A stretch of DNA of 16,884 nucleotides from SMAG-U1939 sp036376595 (GTDB lineage Bacteria; Chloroflexota; Ktedonobacteria; Ktedonobacterales; JADMIN01). How positions within the stretch are numbered: position 1 is the first letter of the stretch; the number at the start of each line of letters is the position of its first letter. Under the pieces are notes generated by a model. That model was not told the DNA's origin. It was given only the letters and a program-made list of their open reading frames with translations, and ran no database searches. The position numbers and the translations under genes were made by a program. Shown in pieces: positions 1-7,315 of this stretch. The stretch lies in assembly GCA_036376595.1 (NCBI GenBank), contig DASVAA010000193.1:1-16884 (forward strand). The letters are read 5' to 3'.

Positions 1-1200
1 CGCGCCGAAGCGCCAGATCACAGTGCCGACCGGCGCGGGAGGTCCGCCGGACCCACCGTTCGGCAGCATCTGGATGGCGCAGCCATCCACGGCGTGGTCG
101 CCAGTGCCGCCCGTCCCGGTGCCAAACTGCTGCCCCATTGACGCGCCGGCGTTACTCAGCAGCATGGTCCCCGCGAAACAAATGCCGGCGCTGAGCTGGG
201 CGCTGAGGGACTGGGCCGGAGCCGAGGCGCCCCCTTGGGGGTCCGTCACCTGCCAGCCGCCGGCACCATCATAGACAAGCCAGAGCTGCGCCTGGAACCC
301 CGCGCCGAGTGGTGCCGCGACGAGCGGCGCCGCGCCTGGCTGCGAGAAGGTCCACTGCACCAGCGTGAAGATGGCGATCGACCAGATGTCTTTAGGGTGT
401 GACATGCCCGATTGCTGATCGAGCGGCACGCCACACATGCCGTACGTTCCGCACGGACTCACGCTGGGCGTATCAGGCACGAGGAACGCGAGATCAGCGC
501 CCATCGGCGCCTGCGCGCGCGCTGCCACTGGGACGCCGCTCGCGTCCTCCCTGAGCGCGTAGTAGTCGCCGCGCGGGACAGTGGTATGCAGCACGACGCC
601 GCTCAGTGCGGCGGCGACGGCCGCGCGGGCGCTGTTGGCGAGGTTGGGGGGCAGATCGGCGGCGCCGAGGTTCACGTCGAGCGCCAGGGACGGCGTCACT
701 GTTCGGCCGCCGATCATGACTTGTTCGCCCATCCCCGCGCCACAATCGCTGCCCTCTGGCTGCTGCCCCGGCCAGACGAGCGTGCAAGTCTTGGGTCTGA
801 AAGGCGGCGCGGTGAGGGTAATAGTGTTGAGTCCATCGCGCAGCGTCACCAGCAGCGGCGGCGACCCCTTGAGGCGCTTGCCATTGAGCGTAAACGTGCC
901 GAAGGTGACGTTGCTGGTCAGCGCCACCTGTTCTGGGATCGGCGTTATGGTCGGCTCGACGCTCGCTCCAGACGGCACCATGCCTCGGATCGAGGCGAGT
1001 ACGATTGCCACCGCCAGCACCAAAGCCCCCAGCACGGCCAGTGCCTCCAGCCCACGCCGCCGAGGTCGCCTGCTCAGTACGGATGACAGCGCGCCCAGTC
1101 CCCGCTTGCTGCCCTGGCCGGAGCGAGCGCCCGGCTCGTCCAGCGGCTGGCGCTCAATTTGGAGCGCGTCTTCCAGCTCGTCGTCACGGGGCAGCGTCAT
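1..1200 (-). CDS. Membrane-anchored protein with secreted cysteine-containing domain (partial, runs off left edge)
   Basis: I do not recognise the family. The frame is open for 400 codons from the ATG at 1200 to the left edge, so the C-terminus is missing. The N-terminus is about 45 polar residues ending in a basic patch (SRRPRRRG, about 43-50). One hydrophobic helix follows (about 51-71), then a long domain that the positive-inside rule puts outside the cell. That domain has six cysteines (139, 153, 250, 256, 341, 374), enough for three disulfides, and Gly/Ala/Pro-rich stretches. The ATG at 1200 is preferred because GAGGAG lies 6 nt upstream; an in-frame ATG at 1230 lacks a good ribosome site, and a TGA lies further upstream. 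The gene is divergent from the TPR gene. Codon third positions are strongly G/C. A role in the cell envelope is inference only. Confidence 0.8.
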   Translation of the reverse strand, partial: MTLPRDDELEDALQIERQPLDEPGARSGQGSKRGLGALSSVLSRRPRRRGLEALAVLGALVLAVAIVLASIRGMVPSGASVEPTITPIPEQVALTSNVTFGTFTLNGKRLKGSPPLLVTLRDGLNTITLTAPPFRPKTCTLVWPGQQPEGSDCGAGMGEQVMIGGRTVTPSLALDVNLGAADLPPNLANSARAAVAAALSGVVLHTTVPRGDYYALREDASGVPVAARAQAPMGADLAFLVPDTPSVSPCGTYGMCGVPLDQQSGMSHPKDIWSIAIFTLVQWTFSQPGAAPLVAAPLGAGFQAQLWLVYDGAGGWQVTDPQGGASAPAQSLSAQLSAGICFAGTMLLSNAGASMGQQFGTGTGGTGDHAVDGCAIQMLPNGGSGGPPAPVGTVIWRFGA

Positions 1201-1242
1201 GGTGTGCTCCTCGTCGCCATGCGGCGCCATCTCACGGCACCC

Positions 1243-1271
1243 AGCGTATCAGACCGCCGCCTGGGCCGCAA
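1243..1271 (-). promoter_or_regulatory. Candidate promoter for the left-edge membrane protein gene
   Basis: Read on the minus strand, TTGCGG (1266-1271) is followed after 17 nt by TACGCT (1243-1248). An extended -10 TG lies one base before the hexamer. The -10 matches the consensus only at its key T, A and final T. It sits about 45 nt upstream of the ATG at 1200. Prediction by eye. Confidence 0.35.
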
Positions 1272-1320
1272 TCATCATCACGCGCGGCCCTGGCCCGCGG
1301 TTACGGCGCGCCGCTCGCGA

Positions 1321-1349
1321 GTGACGCCGCGTCACGCCTATGCTATACT
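1321..1349 (+). promoter_or_regulatory. Candidate promoter of the TPR gene with a palindrome over its -35
   Basis: GTGACG (1321-1326), a 17-nt spacer and TATACT (1344-1349) form a sigma-70-like promoter. An extended -10 TG at 1341-1342 precedes the hexamer. The -35 is the left arm of a perfect 6-3-6 inverted repeat, GTGACG-CCG-CGTCAC (1321-1335), which could be an operator. It implies a leader of about 260 nt before the TPR start at 1616. That leader (about 1356-1615) holds no convincing gene; a four-codon ATG frame at 1405 is probably chance. Confidence 0.45.
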
Positions 1350-1615
1350 TTCGCCACCTTCGCCGCGCATCGGTCCCAAGCTAGGTGCGTGCCGGGAGCA
1401 GGCGATGAAGTACCGGTGACGAACAGGCGAGCGCGCCGGCTTGCCACCGACGTGCCATCGCCCATCCTTCCTGGTGACTGTGACACAGGCGCGAAGATGA
1501 CGTATCCTCATCTGTGACGCAACGTACCGCATGGTTGGCAATCCGCCGAGCGGGTGGCCGGCGCGGACTGGGCGCGCTGCGTTTGCGCGTGGGCCGCTTG
1601 GGTGGGGGCAGCAGA

Positions 1616-4564
1616 ATGAGCAGGCGAGGAGACGACTGGGACGACGCCCAGGACTACGACGCACCGCGTTCCAGCCGCGGCGGTTCCCGCGACGGGCGGC
1701 GCCGCGACGACGGCCGCGGCCGCGTGCGCCTGAGCGCCTCGCAGGTTGGCTCCGCGCTGCGCGAGGCGCAGCAGCTCCAGCAAGATGGTCAGATTGACGA
1801 CGCCATCCAGCTCTGCGAAGAGCTGCTCGATGGCGGCATCGAACGTCCCGACGTGCGCTACTTCCTCGGCTGGCTCTACCAGGAGACTGATCGCTGGGAG
1901 GAGGCGGCTGACCAGTTCGATCTGCTGCTCAACGACCCCGACTACGCGCTCTCGTGTTTCTACGCCCTCGGCCAGTGTGCCCGCGCCCAGGGCGATATCG
2001 AGTCTGCCGCGCGCTACTTCGATGAGGCGGTGGACCGCGTCAATCTCGACGCGCTGGGCCGCGACGAATCGGATCAGCTCATTCAGCTCTGCCAGGAGGC
2101 GGCCGAGGCCCACCGCGAGATGCACGACATGGAGGGCGCCGAGACGGTCTTCACTGCGCTGCTGGGCTTCTTGCGCAGCCAGGGCTGGCAAGATCAGGTC
2201 GCCGAGGTCGAGCGCCTGATGCGCGAGACGCTGGGCACCGCGCCGCCACAGCAGCGACGACGGGCGTCTGGTCGCCCCCCCACGGGCCGCAACATCCCAC
2301 AGCGTCCCACTGGCTCGCCGCGTGGGCAGACCGGCAGCCTCTTCCCCGGCGGCCCATTCGAGCGACATTCCGGCACCTTCGCCCCAATCGCCGGAGGTGC
2401 CGTGGGCGGCACGGCCGCGCGCATGGCGGCCGCGGCCGGGGCCGCCGAGCTGCTCTCGTCGCCGCTCGGCGGCGGCTCGATGCCTGGAGCGCTTGGCGCA
2501 CTGGGAGCACTGGGCGCGAGCTTCGGTGCTCCGGGGATGACACCGCCCCCAGGCGCACTCGGTGGTACGGCGGCTTACTACTCCTCATCCATCCCGCCAG
2601 TTCCGGCCGCGGCGGGGGACCAGCTCGCGCTGCTGCTACAAAATCTCAGCGGCCTCACTGGCATGCGCTCGGCGATCAACGCGCTCCCCGAGCCACAGCG
2701 CGGGCAGGTCGCCAGCAAGGTGCGCGATATCGAGAACTTCGTGGCGCATGGCCTGCTGACGGCGGCGGTCGAAGAGTGCATGAAGGTGATGGACATCGCG
2801 CCGCAGTATCTCGACATCCACCTGATGCTCGCCGAGATCTACGTGCGCCAGGGCAAGCTGGAGCAGGCGATCTCGAAGTACGCCGTGCTGGTGGATACCT
2901 ACTTGATGCACGGCCGCACCGACGACGCGATCAGCACCTTCCGCCGCATCCTGCAGCTCGACCCCAACAACCTGACCTATCGCGCCAAGCTGATCGAGCT
3001 GCTCAACCGCCAGGGCCGCCTCGACGAGGTGCTGCAAGAGCGCATGACCGCCGCCGATACGTATCTGCGGCTAGGCTATGCCGACCGCGCGATCCAGGAG
3101 TACGAGCAGGCGCTGCTCGCCAATCCCAACAACATTCCCGTGCGCCTCAACTACGCACGTGCGCTGATGAAGGCTGGCCGCGCGCAGCAGGCGGTGGGCG
3201 AGTACCAGCGCATCTTGCAGGTGGACCCCCAGAACGTGATGGCGCTGTGCCAATGGCAGATCGGGCTGGCAACGGGGGTGGGCATCACGCCGGGGCTGAG
3301 CGTGAGTCTGCCCGGCGCGCTCGGAGCGACGCGCGCCTCGGCGCTGGAGGCGCTCTCGCGCCTGGTGCGCACGCTGCGACTGGAGCGCGGCCGTGGCTAC
3401 GACGATGTGGTGCGCGAGTACCACCAGGCGCTCGACACCAATCCCACCAACCTCGATCTGCGCTACGCGCTTGGCGTGGTCCATCTCGCCTCGGGCCGGC
3501 AGCAAGAGGCGGTGACGGCCTTCCAGCAGGCGGCGGCCGGGCAGGGCCTGGAGCTGTTGGGCCGCTTCGGCGCCGGCCAGGCGTATCTGCTGTCCGGCGA
3601 TGCAGCCAGCGCCACGCAGGCCGCGCGCGAGCTGGAAGAGGCCGCTTCGCTCGCCCGCCGGGCACCACCCGAGCCGGCGGTCTGGGCGGCCCGCCCGCGC
3701 TTCGAGGGCGAAGAGGTGCTGGCGCCTGAGGTCGAAGTCTCCCAATTGCTCGCCACGGCGTACCAGCGCTCTGGTCAGGCTGGGCAGATGCCCCAGATGG
3801 GGCCCGGTATGGGGATGGGTGTCAGCTCGATCTCCGGCCCGCAGCCGCGGGTCTACAACGACGAAGTCTACCGCGCGATCGCCGAGATTTCGGCGCGCGT
3901 GGGCGATCCGCAGCTCGCCTTGCAGGAGTACGCGCAGCTCGCCAAGCACTACCGCAGCGGCCACCAGCCCGATAACGCGCTGGCCGTGCTCAAGGAGATG
4001 GCGCGCATCGCCCCGGACGACGGGGCGGTCCACAGCGAATTGGCCGACCTCCAGATCAGCCGCGGCATGCTCGAAGATGGCTTGGCCGAGTATCGCACCC
4101 TGGCCGACATCTACACACGGCGCGGCCAGCTTCGCGAGGCGGCGGCGGTCTATCTGCGCATGGCCGAGGTGAGCTGGGGTATCGGCGAGCGCGATGCCGC
4201 TCTCAATGCGCTGCGCCAGGGAATGCAGCTCGCCACCGACGACATGACGCTGCGCCAGCAGTTCGTGCAGTACTGTCTCGAAGTCGGCCGCGTGCAGGAG
4301 GCCGCGGAGCAGCAGGCGGTGCTGGCGCGCTACTACTTTGCTGGCCGCCAGACCAAGGAGGCCGTCGCCGCGCTGCAACAGCTCATCGGCATGGACCCGC
4401 ACAACTACGAGGCCTATGACCTGCTCGGCCAGACCTACTACTCGGTCGGCGAGTACGAGCAGGCAGCCCGCGTCTATCGCAATCTGGCGAAGATCAACCC
4501 CAACAGCCAGATGGCGCGCGCCCGGCTGCAAGAGCTCCAAGCGGTGCGCAGCCAGATGGGCTAG
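1616..4564 (+). CDS. Large cytoplasmic TPR-repeat scaffold protein
   Basis: The product is 982 residues. A very basic and acidic N-terminus (1-40) is followed by a first TPR block (about 43-205). A Pro/Gly/Ala-rich low-complexity linker (about 206-335) includes repeated GAL units near 290-300. A second TPR block runs about 372-680, then a Met/Gly-rich linker (about 720-742), then a third TPR block to the C-terminus (about 745-975). TPR signatures are clear, for example EQAISKYAVLVD, DDAISTFRRILQLDPNN, DRAIQEYEQALLANPNN and EQAARVYRNLAKINPNS. There is no signal peptide or membrane helix, so it should be cytoplasmic and mediate protein-protein contacts. I chose the ATG at 1616 over an in-frame GTG at 1514. 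A G-rich tract lies just before it, and the 34 residues from the GTG are basic and low-complexity. Partners and function are unknown; the TPR assignment is firm. Confidence 0.9.
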   Translation: MSRRGDDWDDAQDYDAPRSSRGGSRDGRRRDDGRGRVRLSASQVGSALREAQQLQQDGQIDDAIQLCEELLDGGIERPDVRYFLGWLYQETDRWEEAADQFDLLLNDPDYALSCFYALGQCARAQGDIESAARYFDEAVDRVNLDALGRDESDQLIQLCQEAAEAHREMHDMEGAETVFTALLGFLRSQGWQDQVAEVERLMRETLGTAPPQQRRRASGRPPTGRNIPQRPTGSPRGQTGSLFPGGPFERHSGTFAPIAGGAVGGTAARMAAAAGAAELLSSPLGGGSMPGALGALGALGASFGAPGMTPPPGALGGTAAYYSSSIPPVPAAAGDQLALLLQNLSGLTGMRSAINALPEPQRGQVASKVRDIENFVAHGLLTAAVEECMKVMDIAPQYLDIHLMLAEIYVRQGKLEQAISKYAVLVDTYLMHGRTDDAISTFRRILQLDPNNLTYRAKLIELLNRQGRLDEVLQERMTAADTYLRLGYADRAIQEYEQALLANPNNIPVRLNYARALMKAGRAQQAVGEYQRILQVDPQNVMALCQWQIGLATGVGITPGLSVSLPGALGATRASALEALSRLVRTLRLERGRGYDDVVREYHQALDTNPTNLDLRYALGVVHLASGRQQEAVTAFQQAAAGQGLELLGRFGAGQAYLLSGDAASATQAARELEEAASLARRAPPEPAVWAARPRFEGEEVLAPEVEVSQLLATAYQRSGQAGQMPQMGPGMGMGVSSISGPQPRVYNDEVYRAIAEISARVGDPQLALQEYAQLAKHYRSGHQPDNALAVLKEMARIAPDDGAVHSELADLQISRGMLEDGLAEYRTLADIYTRRGQLREAAAVYLRMAEVSWGIGERDAALNALRQGMQLATDDMTLRQQFVQYCLEVGRVQEAAEQQAVLARYYFAGRQTKEAVAALQQLIGMDPHNYEAYDLLGQTYYSVGEYEQAARVYRNLAKINPNSQMARARLQELQAVRSQMG

Positions 4565-4632
4565 TGTGGGTCAAGGAAGCGTTCTCGTCCCAGTCCGCGC
4601 CGGCGGCCTGCGCGGCGGCACGCCACCAAGGC

Positions 4633-4646
4633 GCGGTTTCAACCGC
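4633..4646. repeat. Hairpin repeat, GCGG-type (copy 1)
   Basis: GCGGTT-TC-AACCGC is a perfect 6-2-6 inverted repeat. Its flanks (GGCGC before, CGGCT after) match those of a second copy at 12517-12530, where the only differences are two compensating A/T changes inside the stem. The compensation suggests a structured repeat family rather than chance. Confidence 0.6.
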
Positions 4647-4654
4647 CGGCTGCC

Positions 4655-4684
4655 TTGACGTGCGTGCGCTTGGCCGGGTATGCT
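4655..4684 (+). promoter_or_regulatory. Promoter-like sequence in spacer
   Basis: TTGACG (4655-4660) is 18 nt from TATGCT (4679-4684), with 5/6 and 4/6 consensus matches. Downstream lie only very short frames (ATG 4720, 15 codons; ATG 4764, 49 codons). It may be a relic promoter of a lost gene or drive a small RNA. Confidence 0.35.
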
Positions 4685-4763
4685 GCGGGCAAGGGAACGG
4701 CACGGTGCGAGCCACAGCGATGATGATACGCGGCGGCACCAACACGACGAAGGCGGCGCTGCG

Positions 4764-4913
4764 ATGACAAGCGCAATTGGGGTTCTCGACTCGCGGGTGA
4801 ATGGGCGCAGCACATGCGCCTCAGCATCCCCGCGAGTAGTCCGCGGTCGCGCCTACCCTTGCGCCTTCCCTTGCGCCTTCCCTGGGTCGCTGGCGGCGGC
4901 CCACCACAACTAG
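4764..4913 (+). pseudogene. Possible remnant of a glutamate racemase N-terminus
   Basis: A 49-codon frame starts MTSAIGVLDSRVNGRS and ends at the TAG at 4911-4913. The opening resembles the conserved start of glutamate racemase (MurI), usually read as IGVFDSGVGGLS, but two of the motif glycines are replaced (Arg and Asn). After about 15 residues the similarity stops, and a 12-bp tandem duplication makes a repeated PCAF stretch. A promoter-like sequence lies about 80 nt upstream and a 15-codon frame overlaps its start by ATGA. It could be a decayed gene start or coincidence; no downstream racemase motifs (for example the catalytic Cys regions) are visible. Confidence 0.2.
4856..4883 (+). repeat. 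12-bp tandem duplication
   Basis: CCCTTGCGCCTT is present twice in tandem (4856-4867, 4868-4879), followed by a partial third CCCT. It lies in non-coding sequence or the putative murI-like remnant. Confidence 0.8.
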
Positions 4914-4975
4914 GAGCGTGTGCCCTACGGGACCCGGCGTCCCCGGCGCGCGCTCCGTCATACAACCCACAGTAT

Positions 4976-5006
4976 GCGGGAGATCCCGGTCGGCGGGACC
5001 TCCCGC
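4976..5006. repeat. Strong imperfect hairpin in spacer
   Basis: GCGGGAG pairs with CTCCCGC, and the inner TCCCG pairs with CGGGA across a GTCGG loop, with one A/C mismatch between the two stems. The 31-nt element is followed a few bases later by TTTT inside GC-rich sequence. That is not a convincing intrinsic terminator, so a dispersed palindromic element is more likely. Confidence 0.6.
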
Positions 5007-5042
5007 ACGCGCGTTTTCTGGCGCGCCGCGCGTAATCGCGAT

Positions 5043-5073
5043 GTAGCGGCGGGCGTCCACCGGACGCCCCTAC
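5043..5073 (-). repeat. Palindromic dispersed repeat, GTAGGGGCGTCC-type (copy 1, minus orientation)
   Basis: GGGCGTCC-ACC-GGACGCCC (5051-5069) is a perfect 8-3-8 hairpin, bracketed by GTAG and CTAC. The 24 bases 5050-5073 are an exact reverse complement of 12479-12502. It sits in the spacer just upstream of the disrupted gene at 5120. Confidence 0.85.
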
Positions 5074-5119
5074 GGAGACGAGTGGCAGCCGGGAGCAAGA
5101 AAGAGAAAGTGAGGAGACG

Positions 5120-5685
5120 ATGGATCCGTTGGGGCATGGGAATGGGAGACCAATGAGTCGAGGGAGGCCGTCGAGCGGGCGTTCCGGCGGCTCTACGCGA
5201 CCTACGAGTGGCTGCGCGACGGCGCCTCGCCATTCGATACGATGACTGCCTGCCGCTTGCAGTCGCCCAACTGGTGGCGCACGGCGCGCGACGCGCTCGC
5301 GGCGGCCTGGGCGCTGCTGGGCGATGCACTGGAGCCGGCGGCAAACGCCGCCATCGGGCGCCCGAATGATGAGGGCACCGGCGATCAGGCTTGGCGCGTG
5401 GCTGGCGCGATCCGTTGGGCCGTCGAGGCAGCGGTTGCGCTGCGGCTGCCCTATTCCGCGCTCCAGCCGGCGGAGGCGTGGGCGGCGGGCTGGCGCGGAG
5501 TCTGCCGCGACACAGCACGCGATGGAGGTGGCGAGGGTATAGCAGTGTCGTGCCGTATGGTGCTCCAATCGGCGGGCGCCCGTTGCCGGAGCGAGGGATG
5601 TTCGCCCGTGGAGCTCGTCGGCGCGCTCGACCACGCGGGGCGCGCCCTCGCCGTGTGCTACACTGAGCGCCGGAGCCACCACTGA
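5120..5685 (+). pseudogene. Small hypothetical gene with disrupted reading frame near its start
   Basis: I do not recognise the family. The frame read from the stop at 5683-5685 has strongly coding codon use back to about 5155. It gives residues such as REAVERAFRRLYATYEWL ahead of the first in-frame ATG at 5242, which has no ribosome site. Upstream, that frame is closed by the TGA at 5110-5112 with no ATG, GTG or TTG between. An AGGAG sequence (5112-5116) precedes an ATG at 5120, but in another frame that stops at 5243. The simplest reading is a gene starting at 5120 with an indel between about 5123 and 5160. A second problem may lie near 5510: codon use weakens there, and a neighbouring frame ends naturally at 5542 (AMEVARV). 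The protein is helical, Ala/Trp-rich, with no signal peptide. If intact from 5242 it would be 147 residues. Confidence 0.5.
5654..5664 (+). promoter_or_regulatory. Extended -10 promoter candidate for the first propeller gene
   Basis: TG-C-TACACT (hexamer 5659-5664) is an extended -10 element, like the TG-C-TATACT ahead of the TPR gene. No good -35 is spaced from it. It lies 45 nt upstream of the ATG at 5710, inside the tail of the preceding frame. That fits the idea that the preceding gene originally ended near 5542. Confidence 0.35.
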
Positions 5686-5709
5686 GTCGCGCGGTGGAGG
5701 TGATGCGGC

Positions 5710-7278
5710 ATGATCGCACCTGTCGTGCGGACCCGTTCGATCCGCGCACGGCGCCGCGCCCGCGAGGCGATCCGGCGCCGCCAGCGCCAGCCAATGCCGC
5801 GCCGTGCGCCGGAGGCCGACATCACGCGCTACATCGAGGCCGATGGCGACTTCGAGGCCGAGGTGAGCAGCCTGCGGGAGCCTGCGCGGGCATCCAAGTG
5901 GGCAAGCGGGCGGCACGCCACACCGCGCCGCTGGCACGGCGCCCAGCTCGGCGCGGATGCTCTGAGCCGGGGCGAGCGGTTGCGGCGCGCAGCCTTCGTC
6001 TGCGTGCTGCTCGGCCTCGCGCTGCTGGGTGCCACCGGCGGCGGTCCCGCGCTGCTGGCGCTGCTCTCCGGCACGCAGGTGGCCGCGGGCGCGCCCATGC
6101 TCCAGACACTGGCCCAGAGCGGCGGTATCGTCTGCCTGCGCGACGCCGCGTGGTCGCCCGACAGCCGCTATCTGGCCTTCATCGGCAACGGACAGGGGTG
6201 CAATCCCGACCACTTCGTGCCGGCCATGATCGATCTCTACGCGGCCCGCACGCGCCAACTCCTGCGCCAGATAGATCCCGATGCGCCGGTGCTGGCCGCC
6301 CTGCGGAGCGCGGCGGGTCCGCAGCCGTCGGCGAGTGGCTACCGGCCGGGCGTGATCTCGTACCAGTCGCTGCTATGGTCGCCCAACGGCACGCGGTTCG
6401 CGCTCACCTTCGTCGCCGTGGCGTCGTGGGATCCCGCGCAGCATCCCTTTGACGGCGTAGAGCTGATGAATAGCGACGGCAGCCAGCCGCATGTGCTGCT
6501 GCGGCGAGAAACCGCCGATACGCCGGCCTCGCTCTACCTCCAATGGGACCTGCGCAGCGGCGGAGCGGTGGTTGTCCGGCAACTGCCGATCACGTGGCCG
6601 CTGCCGTTCACCGCTGAGCCGGCCCTCGCCTACGCCTGGCAAGATCAGGGTGGTGAGCGCGAGACGCTGGCGCCGGTCGGCGCGCTCGCCGGCGTCACTC
6701 CGAGCCTGCTGGGCGACCTCACGCCGGTCGGCAATCAAAGCGGCGGCGCCAGACTGAGCATCTGGCAGCCGGGCTGGCTAGAGCTAGACTGGGAATCGGG
6801 TGACGGCGACATCCACGCGGCCGGCCTCTACACCTGGCGTACCGCATTCAGCGCGTGGTCGCCGGATGGGCGCTATCTCGTGAGTCAGGTGAGCACGGCG
6901 GCGCAGATTGAGCCACTCGGCTTCCAGGGATCGGGACGCCGGCTGGTCAACGGCACGTTGAGCCAGCTTCCGCTGCTGCCAGTGCGCGACGCGGGGCTGG
7001 AGCACATGCTGGAGGGGCTGATTGATACCCCGCGCGGCGATGCTCCGCCGACGCCGTGGCTGGCTTGGCGCCTCGACGGGCGCGTGCTGGCGGCGCAGGA
7101 CCCGGCCGGCGTGGCGTTCTACGATTGCGCGACCGGCCGCCTGCTGGCCGTGCGGAGCCTGTCCACGGCGCGCATTGCGCTCTCTGGCGAGCTGAATGCG
7201 CCGCGCTGGTCGCCGGATGGCACGATGCTGGTGCTGCCCAACGGGACGCTACTCTCCGTCGGCGCGCTCGGCGTGTAG
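5710..7278 (+). CDS. Membrane-anchored PD40/WD40-like beta-propeller protein, paralogue A
   Basis: The product is 522 residues. A very basic cytoplasmic N-terminus (about 1-93) leads to a hydrophobic helix (about 94-120) and then an extracytoplasmic beta-propeller. Blade signatures of the WSPDG type occur at about 147 (AWSPDSRYLAF), 222 (LWSPNGTRF), 382 (AWSPDGRYL), 452 (AWRLDGRVL) and 499 (RWSPDGTMLVLP). Cys142 and Cys164 bracket the first blade and are matched in paralogue B. The ATG at 5710 has GGAGG 9 nt upstream; Met29 is an alternative start. It shares blade order, the IWQPG motif (about 351) and the C-terminal RWSPDG...LPNGTLLSVG ending with the next gene, so the two arose by duplication. 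They are 37 bp apart and probably co-transcribed. Propellers of this kind bind ligands or proteins; the target is unknown and no enzymatic residues are evident. Confidence 0.88.
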   Translation: MIAPVVRTRSIRARRRAREAIRRRQRQPMPRRAPEADITRYIEADGDFEAEVSSLREPARASKWASGRHATPRRWHGAQLGADALSRGERLRRAAFVCVLLGLALLGATGGGPALLALLSGTQVAAGAPMLQTLAQSGGIVCLRDAAWSPDSRYLAFIGNGQGCNPDHFVPAMIDLYAARTRQLLRQIDPDAPVLAALRSAAGPQPSASGYRPGVISYQSLLWSPNGTRFALTFVAVASWDPAQHPFDGVELMNSDGSQPHVLLRRETADTPASLYLQWDLRSGGAVVVRQLPITWPLPFTAEPALAYAWQDQGGERETLAPVGALAGVTPSLLGDLTPVGNQSGGARLSIWQPGWLELDWESGDGDIHAAGLYTWRTAFSAWSPDGRYLVSQVSTAAQIEPLGFQGSGRRLVNGTLSQLPLLPVRDAGLEHMLEGLIDTPRGDAPPTPWLAWRLDGRVLAAQDPAGVAFYDCATGRLLAVRSLSTARIALSGELNAPRWSPDGTMLVLPNGTLLSVGALGV

Positions 7279-7315
7279 GAGTGCGTTGCAGTCGCGACCG
7301 GAGGAGGCCACGGCG

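Larger units (their letters stand above)
4565..5119. other. Gene-poor spacer with repeats
   Basis: No frame here has coding-like codon use over any length. The spacer carries a 6-2-6 hairpin (4633-4646), a promoter-like sequence (4655-4684), a tiny two-frame ATG region (4720-4913), a 12-bp tandem duplication (4856-4883), a strong hairpin (4976-5006) and a copy of a palindromic repeat (5043-5073). Those items are listed separately. No obvious U-tract terminator follows the TPR gene. Confidence 0.6.

Noticed and set aside
3071..4540. 489-codon open frame on the minus strand opposite the TPR gene
   Set aside because: It mirrors a strongly coding plus-strand gene in GC-rich DNA; its translation is low in aromatic residues and rich in Leu/Arg/Ala/His, with no family signal or ribosome site. 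It is an antisense shadow.
4976..5006. Intrinsic terminator of the TPR gene
   Set aside because: It is more than 400 nt beyond the stop and has no proper U-tract; a dispersed palindrome is more likely.
4639..6258. 539-codon minus-strand frame across the spacer and the first propeller gene
   Set aside because: It runs through repeats and opposite two coding frames, with Arg/Pro/Ala-rich composition. Chance openness in GC-rich sequence explains it.
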